Source: Acidithiobacillus ferruginosus
GTDB lineage: Bacteria > Pseudomonadota > Gammaproteobacteria > Acidithiobacillales > Acidithiobacillaceae
Assembly (NCBI RefSeq): GCF_018854495.1
Contig: NZ_JABBDR010000213.1
Location: 1 to 27,046 of the forward strand
Direction of reading: 5' to 3'
Length of the DNA stretch: 27,046 nt
The notes beneath the pieces are model-generated. The model made no database searches, was not told the DNA's origin, and saw only the letters and a program-made list of their open reading frames with translations. The position numbers and the translations under genes are program-made. Numbering within the stretch: the stretch's first letter is position 1; each line of letters starts with the position of its first letter. Of the stretch, positions 23,666 to 27,046 are shown piece after piece.

Positions 23666-24700
23666 ATGCGTTGGGCAGTGCTGGGCGGCGGTCACTGGGG
23701 GACGGCGCTGGCCGTATATCTGCTGCGCCAGAGGCATATCGTGCAGCTTTGGGGACGGCGCGCCGAGCACCTGCCCTGTCAGCCCTCCCGGACGGACCTT
23801 TTCCCCGTATTTCCAGAGTGCGCGCGGCCGGAAGGACTGCACTGCACGGTGGACCTCGCCGCTGCGGTACGGGGCAGCGAGGGTATCGTCCTTGCGGTGC
23901 CCAGTCATGCGTTGCGTGGCCTACTGACGCATCTGCTCCCCTGTCTGCCGCCCACCGCGCTGCTCGTCCTCGCCAGTAAAGGGCTGGAAGTGCCGAGCGC
24001 CTTGCGCCTCGACCAGGTATTACGGGAAATCTTGCCGGAGGCGCCTCTGGTGGTGCTTTCCGGCCCGAGTTTCGCCCATGACCTGATGCTCGGCAAACCA
24101 CTGGCGATGACGGCGGCGTCCACCGATCCGACCTATGCCCAGCGGGTGGCCGAGGCCTTTGGCAGTGCGCAGATGCGGGTCTACACCAGTGATGATGTAG
24201 CGGGCGTCTGTCTCGGCGGGGCGATCAAGAATGTGCTGGCCATTGCCGCCGGGATTTCCGATGGTCTGGGCAATGGCGACAGTGCCCGTGCCGCGCTCAT
24301 CACCCGTGGGATGGCGGAGTTGCATCGCCTGGGAACGGCGCTGGGAGGACGAACCGAGACCTTCATGGGTCTGGCCGGTGCCGGTGACCTGATCCTCACG
24401 TCCTGCAGTGATCTCTCGCGGAACCGGCGGGTGGGGCTGGGCCTGGGCGGCGGCCTGAGCCTGGAAGCGGTGCTGCGCGGGATTGGCGAGGAGGCCGAGG
24501 GGGTACGCACGGCGCAGGCCTTGTTTCAGCTTGCGCAGAGCCTGGGGGTGGATATGCCGATTACCGAACAGGTCTATCGCGTGCTGTTCGAGGGCGCCGC
24601 GCCGCGCGCCGCGAGCGATGAACTGATGCGCCGCGCCCTGCGTTCCGAGTTGCATGTTGCAGATGACGGCGCCCCTGGGGGCGCCGCAAGAACCGAGTGA
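23666..24700 (+). CDS. gpsA: NAD(P)-dependent glycerol-3-phosphate dehydrogenase
   Basis: It reduces dihydroxyacetone phosphate to sn-glycerol-3-phosphate, the backbone for phospholipids. The nucleotide-binding loop is VLGGGHWGTALA (5-16), followed by SKGLE and SGPSFAHDLMLGKP. The catalytic lysine is in GGAIKNVLAIAAGISDGLG, and GLAGAGDLILTSCSDLSRNR is diagnostic. The 344-residue length is slightly above average because of a Gly/Ala-rich tail. That tail is encoded by an 8-bp GC hairpin (GGCGCCCC at 24668 with GGGGCGCC at 24678) that lacks a T-run. The start lies 3 nt after secB. Confidence 0.96.
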   Translation: MRWAVLGGGHWGTALAVYLLRQRHIVQLWGRRAEHLPCQPSRTDLFPVFPECARPEGLHCTVDLAAAVRGSEGIVLAVPSHALRGLLTHLLPCLPPTALLVLASKGLEVPSALRLDQVLREILPEAPLVVLSGPSFAHDLMLGKPLAMTAASTDPTYAQRVAEAFGSAQMRVYTSDDVAGVCLGGAIKNVLAIAAGISDGLGNGDSARAALITRGMAELHRLGTALGGRTETFMGLAGAGDLILTSCSDLSRNRRVGLGLGGGLSLEAVLRGIGEEAEGVRTAQALFQLAQSLGVDMPITEQVYRVLFEGAAPRAASDELMRRALRSELHVADDGAPGGAARTE

Positions 24701-24753
24701 CGGCGACGAGTCGCGCAGCGCCGACCAGGGTGGGCGGCATAGGGCTGCAAGAC

Positions 24754-24782
24754 TTGCAGAATGGGCCCGGGATCGTTACATT
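24754..24782 (+). promoter_or_regulatory. Candidate promoter of the hopanoid genes
   Basis: TTGCAG (24754-24759) and TACATT (24777-24782) are 17 bp apart, between gpsA and the squalene synthase gene. Initiation would fall near 24790, just ahead of an inverted repeat. Confidence 0.35.
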
Positions 24783-24798
24783 GCCGCCAGATGACAGG

Positions 24799-24824
24799 GT
24801 GTTTGTGCACACCCGGACAAACAC
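24799..24824. repeat. Inverted repeat in the 5' leader of the squalene synthase gene
   Basis: GTGTTTGT (24799-24806) and ACAAACAC (24817-24824) are perfect 8-bp arms around a 10-nt loop. The right arm ends 3 nt before AAGGAG (24828-24833). It could be an operator or an RNA hairpin next to the ribosome binding site. Confidence 0.55.
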
Positions 24825-24838
24825 AATAAGGAGTTTGG

Positions 24839-24865
24839 ATGTCACCAGACAGGACCGCATGTTGA
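24839..24865 (+). other. Possible eight-codon leader cistron (MSPDRTAC) ahead of squalene synthase
   Basis: The best Shine-Dalgarno in the leader, AAGGAG at 24828-24833, is spaced 5 nt from an ATG at 24839 that is out of frame with the synthase. The mini-frame ends with TGA at 24863-24865, and the last A of that stop is the first base of the in-frame ATG at 24865. This is a coupling arrangement, but it could be coincidence. Confidence 0.4.
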
Positions 24866-25902
24866 TGGCGGCGTTGGAGCGGGCCCTGGCGTACCAGGCA
24901 CAAAGCCTCCAGGCTGTTTCCAGGACTTTTGCCCTGACCATCCCCCAGTTGCCGGAGGCGCTCCGGGACGCGGTCGGCAACGGTTATCTGTTGTGCCGCA
25001 TTGCCGATACCATTGAAGACGACCCGGATATGCCCTGGGGAAAAAAGGCCTGCTGGCAGGCGAAATTTCTTCAGGTGGTGGAGGGTGCGGGCGATCCCGC
25101 CGCTTTTGCTGCCGCATTGGGCGCAGACCTGTCGCCGGCGATGCCCGAAGCCGAGCACGATCTGATTCGCCACACTCCGGAGGTCGTCGCCATCACCCAC
25201 AGCCTCAACCCCACCCAACAGGCGGCATTGTCCCGCTGCGTGCGGATCATGGGCATGGGGATGGCAGAGTTTCAGCAGCATGCTTCGTTGCAGGGGCTGG
25301 CGGACATGGCGGCCCTGGATCGATACTGCTATGTGGTCGCAGGTGTCGTCGGTGAAATGCTCACCAGTCTATTTGTCGAGTTCGAGCCGCTGCTGGCGGA
25401 GCATGATGCGGAGATGCAGCGTTTGGCGGTGTCCTTCGGGCAAGGCCTGCAGATGACCAATATTCTCAAGGACATCTGGGATGACTGGCAGCGCGGTGTG
25501 AGCTGGATGCCGCGCGCGCTGTTTCAGCGTCATGGCTGCGACATTGCCGGGGTGCGGCCCGGCAGTCGGGACCCCGCGTTCCAGGCGGGCCTCACCGAAC
25601 TGCTGGGCATTGCCGCGGACCACCTGCAAAATGCGCTGCGCTATACGCTGCTGATACCGGCCGGGCAGACAGGGATGCGGGATTTTTGCCTCTGGGCCAT
25701 CGCCATGGCGGTGCTGACCCTGCGGCGGATTGCCGAAAATCCGGCTTTTGCCTCCGGGAGCGAGGTGAAAATCAGCCGCCGCAGCGTACATCGGGTGGTA
25801 TTTCTGTCGCGTCTCCTGCATCGCTCCGATGCGCTCCTGCAGTGGAGTTTCCGGGTGGGCGTCAAACCATTGCCTCTGTCTTCCGCTGTCGCGCAACCAT
25901 GA
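24859..25902 (+). CDS. Squalene synthase (presqualene/farnesyl-diphosphate farnesyltransferase type)
   Basis: It condenses two farnesyl diphosphates to squalene for hopanoids. From the ATG at 24859 it has 347 residues. The first aspartate motif is D50-T-I-E-D-D in YLLCRIADTIEDD, the second is NILKDIWDDWQRG (D205, D208, D209), and YCYVVAGVVGEMLTSLF resembles true SQS, not HpnC/HpnD. VSRTFALTIPQLP near the N-terminus fits too. There is no C-terminal membrane helix. Possible starts are TTG 24835 (ribosome binding site too close), ATG 24859 (AGGA four bases upstream) and ATG 24865. The stop overlaps the cyclase gene (ATGA), so the product feeds directly into squalene-hopene cyclase. Confidence 0.9.
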   Translation: MLMAALERALAYQAQSLQAVSRTFALTIPQLPEALRDAVGNGYLLCRIADTIEDDPDMPWGKKACWQAKFLQVVEGAGDPAAFAAALGADLSPAMPEAEHDLIRHTPEVVAITHSLNPTQQAALSRCVRIMGMGMAEFQQHASLQGLADMAALDRYCYVVAGVVGEMLTSLFVEFEPLLAEHDAEMQRLAVSFGQGLQMTNILKDIWDDWQRGVSWMPRALFQRHGCDIAGVRPGSRDPAFQAGLTELLGIAADHLQNALRYTLLIPAGQTGMRDFCLWAIAMAVLTLRRIAENPAFASGSEVKISRRSVHRVVFLSRLLHRSDALLQWSFRVGVKPLPLSSAVAQP

Positions 25903-27046
25903 ATCGTATGCTGCAACCGGTGCGCTCTGGCGCGGGCATTTTTCGTTCGTCACTGGATCGGGTGATCGCGCAGGCGCGTCAGGCGCTGGGCGCTCGGCAG
26001 GCGGAGGATGGTCACTGGTGTTTCGAGTTTGAGGCCGATTGCACCATCCCTGCCGAATATATTCTAATGCAGCATTACATGGATGAGCGGGACGAGGTTC
26101 TGGAGGCCAGGATCGCTGTCTATCTGCGCAGCAAGCAGGCGGATCACGGGGGCTGGCCCCTCTATTACGGCGGCCATTTTGACCTGAGTGCATCGGTAAA
26201 GGTCTATTACGCCCTGAAACTTGCGGGCGATGACCCAGAACTGCCGCACATGCGGCGCGCCCGGGAGGCGATTCTCGCCCATGGCGGAGCGGAACACAGC
26301 AATGTGTTCACGCGCATTACCCTGGCGCTTTTTGCCCAGGTGCCGTGGCGGGCGGTGCCCTTCATTCCGGTGGAAATCATGCTGCTGCCGCGCTGGTTTC
26401 CCTTTCATATCTACAAAGTCGCTTCGTGGTCGCGCACGGTGATGGTGCCCCTGTTTATTCTATGCAGCCTCAAGGCGCGCGCCAAAAATCCCCTGCAGGT
26501 GCATATTCGGGAGTTGTTCCGTCGACCGCCGGAACAGATTACGGATTATTTCAGCCCCGCCCGGCAAGGGATTGTGGCACACTTCTTTCTGTCTCTGGAT
26601 CGATTCTGGCGGTTGATGGAGGGTTGGATACCGCACGGTATCCGGCGTCGTGCCCTGAAGAAGGCGGAGGCGTGGTTTACCGCGCGGATCAATGGAGAAG
26701 ATGGTCTGAACGGCATTTTTCCGGCCATGGTGAACGCCCACGAGGCCTTGGAGCTGCTCGGCTATCCGCCGGATCATGATTATCGTCGGCAAACCGGGGC
26801 GGCGCTGCGCAAACTGGTGGTGGAGCGGGCGAACGACGCCTATTGTCAGCCCTGTGTATCACCCGTCTGGGATACCTGTCTCGCGCTCCACGCCCTGCTC
26901 GAGCAGGATGGCGAAGTCTCTCCGGCGGTGCAAAATGGTATCCGCTGGCTCAAGGACCGGCAGATCGGTGCCGAACCCGGCGACTGGCGGGAGTCACGGC
27001 CCCATCTGGCGGGCGGTGGCTGGGCGTTTCAATATGCCAATCCGTA
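25899..27046 (+). CDS. shc: Squalene-hopene cyclase (partial, 3' end outside window)
   Basis: The frame is open from the ATG at 25899 to the right edge (382 codons plus 2 bases), about 60% of the usual length. It cyclises squalene to hopene or hopanol at the inner membrane. Repeats of the QW type are visible: ARQAEDGHWCFEFEADCTIP, SKQADHGGWPLYYGGHFDLS and LNGIFPAMVNAHEAL. The sequence stops at GGGWAFQYANP, immediately before the catalytic DxDD segment, which therefore cannot be checked. It overlaps the squalene synthase stop by 4 nt. Confidence 0.95.
   Translation, partial: MNRMLQPVRSGAGIFRSSLDRVIAQARQALGARQAEDGHWCFEFEADCTIPAEYILMQHYMDERDEVLEARIAVYLRSKQADHGGWPLYYGGHFDLSASVKVYYALKLAGDDPELPHMRRAREAILAHGGAEHSNVFTRITLALFAQVPWRAVPFIPVEIMLLPRWFPFHIYKVASWSRTVMVPLFILCSLKARAKNPLQVHIRELFRRPPEQITDYFSPARQGIVAHFFLSLDRFWRLMEGWIPHGIRRRALKKAEAWFTARINGEDGLNGIFPAMVNAHEALELLGYPPDHDYRRQTGAALRKLVVERANDAYCQPCVSPVWDTCLALHALLEQDGEVSPAVQNGIRWLKDRQIGAEPGDWRESRPHLAGGGWAFQYANP

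Noticed and set aside
24668..24685. GC-rich 8-bp hairpin at the end of gpsA as a terminator
   Set aside because: It lies inside the gpsA frame and no T-run follows; it is recorded only as a feature of the gpsA tail.
1..27046. CRISPR array, toxin-antitoxin pair or phage genes
   Set aside because: No regularly spaced direct repeats, cas genes, paired small antitoxin/toxin frames or phage structural genes were seen.

Overview
The window looks like a chromosomal segment of a chemolithotrophic gammaproteobacterium or acidithiobacillum. Evidence for this is the high GC content, the zapB-like/zapA/6S RNA/5-formyl-THF cyclo-ligase order, the secB-gpsA pair, a hopanoid locus and a Hyf-like membrane complex without a visible soluble hydrogenase. 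An Acidithiobacillus-like host is my best guess. It is an inference from gene content, not a database match.

Layout. Positions 1-6587 (minus strand) hold a tightly overlapping operon: an XRE-cupin regulator, then HyfB-, HyfC-, HyfE-, HyfF- and HyfG-like subunits, the last running off the left edge. Both cysteines of the N-terminal NiFe-ligand motif of the HyfG-like subunit are serines, so the complex is probably an energy-converting-hydrogenase-related (Ehr-type) ion-pumping complex and not a hydrogenase. Positions 6645-10853 (minus) hold housekeeping genes mrdA (PBP2), rplY, pth and ychF in one run. Positions 10877-13125 (plus) hold a zapB-like gene, zapA, 6S RNA with its own promoter inside zapA, a 5-formyl-THF cyclo-ligase and a YmdB-type phosphoesterase. 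Positions 13128-16167 (minus) hold a Pcm-family methyltransferase, an isochorismatase-fold hydrolase and an M61 peptidase with PDZ domain. Positions 16319-17927 (plus) hold an MCE/MlaD protein and its PqiC-type lipoprotein without permease or ATPase. Positions 17940-20121 (minus) hold proS overlapping a uspA-type gene.

Positions 20122-23212 form a scarred accessory patch. It contains an IS66 OrfA fragment, an aldehyde dehydrogenase of lower GC and different codon use, a run of inverted repeats ending in a strong terminator, tRNA-Glu(UUC) on the minus strand, an unrecognised small membrane protein, and the C-terminal stub of a polyprenyl glycosylphosphotransferase gene. Backbone synteny resumes with secB-gpsA and then the hopanoid genes: a single squalene-synthase-type enzyme translationally coupled to squalene-hopene cyclase, which is cut by the right edge.

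The strongest candidates for something new are the cysteine-less Hyf-like complex with its built-in regulator, the aldehyde-dehydrogenase insertion with its structured 3' region, and the 5' leader of the squalene synthase gene (an inverted repeat plus an eight-codon mini-cistron that owns the good ribosome binding site).
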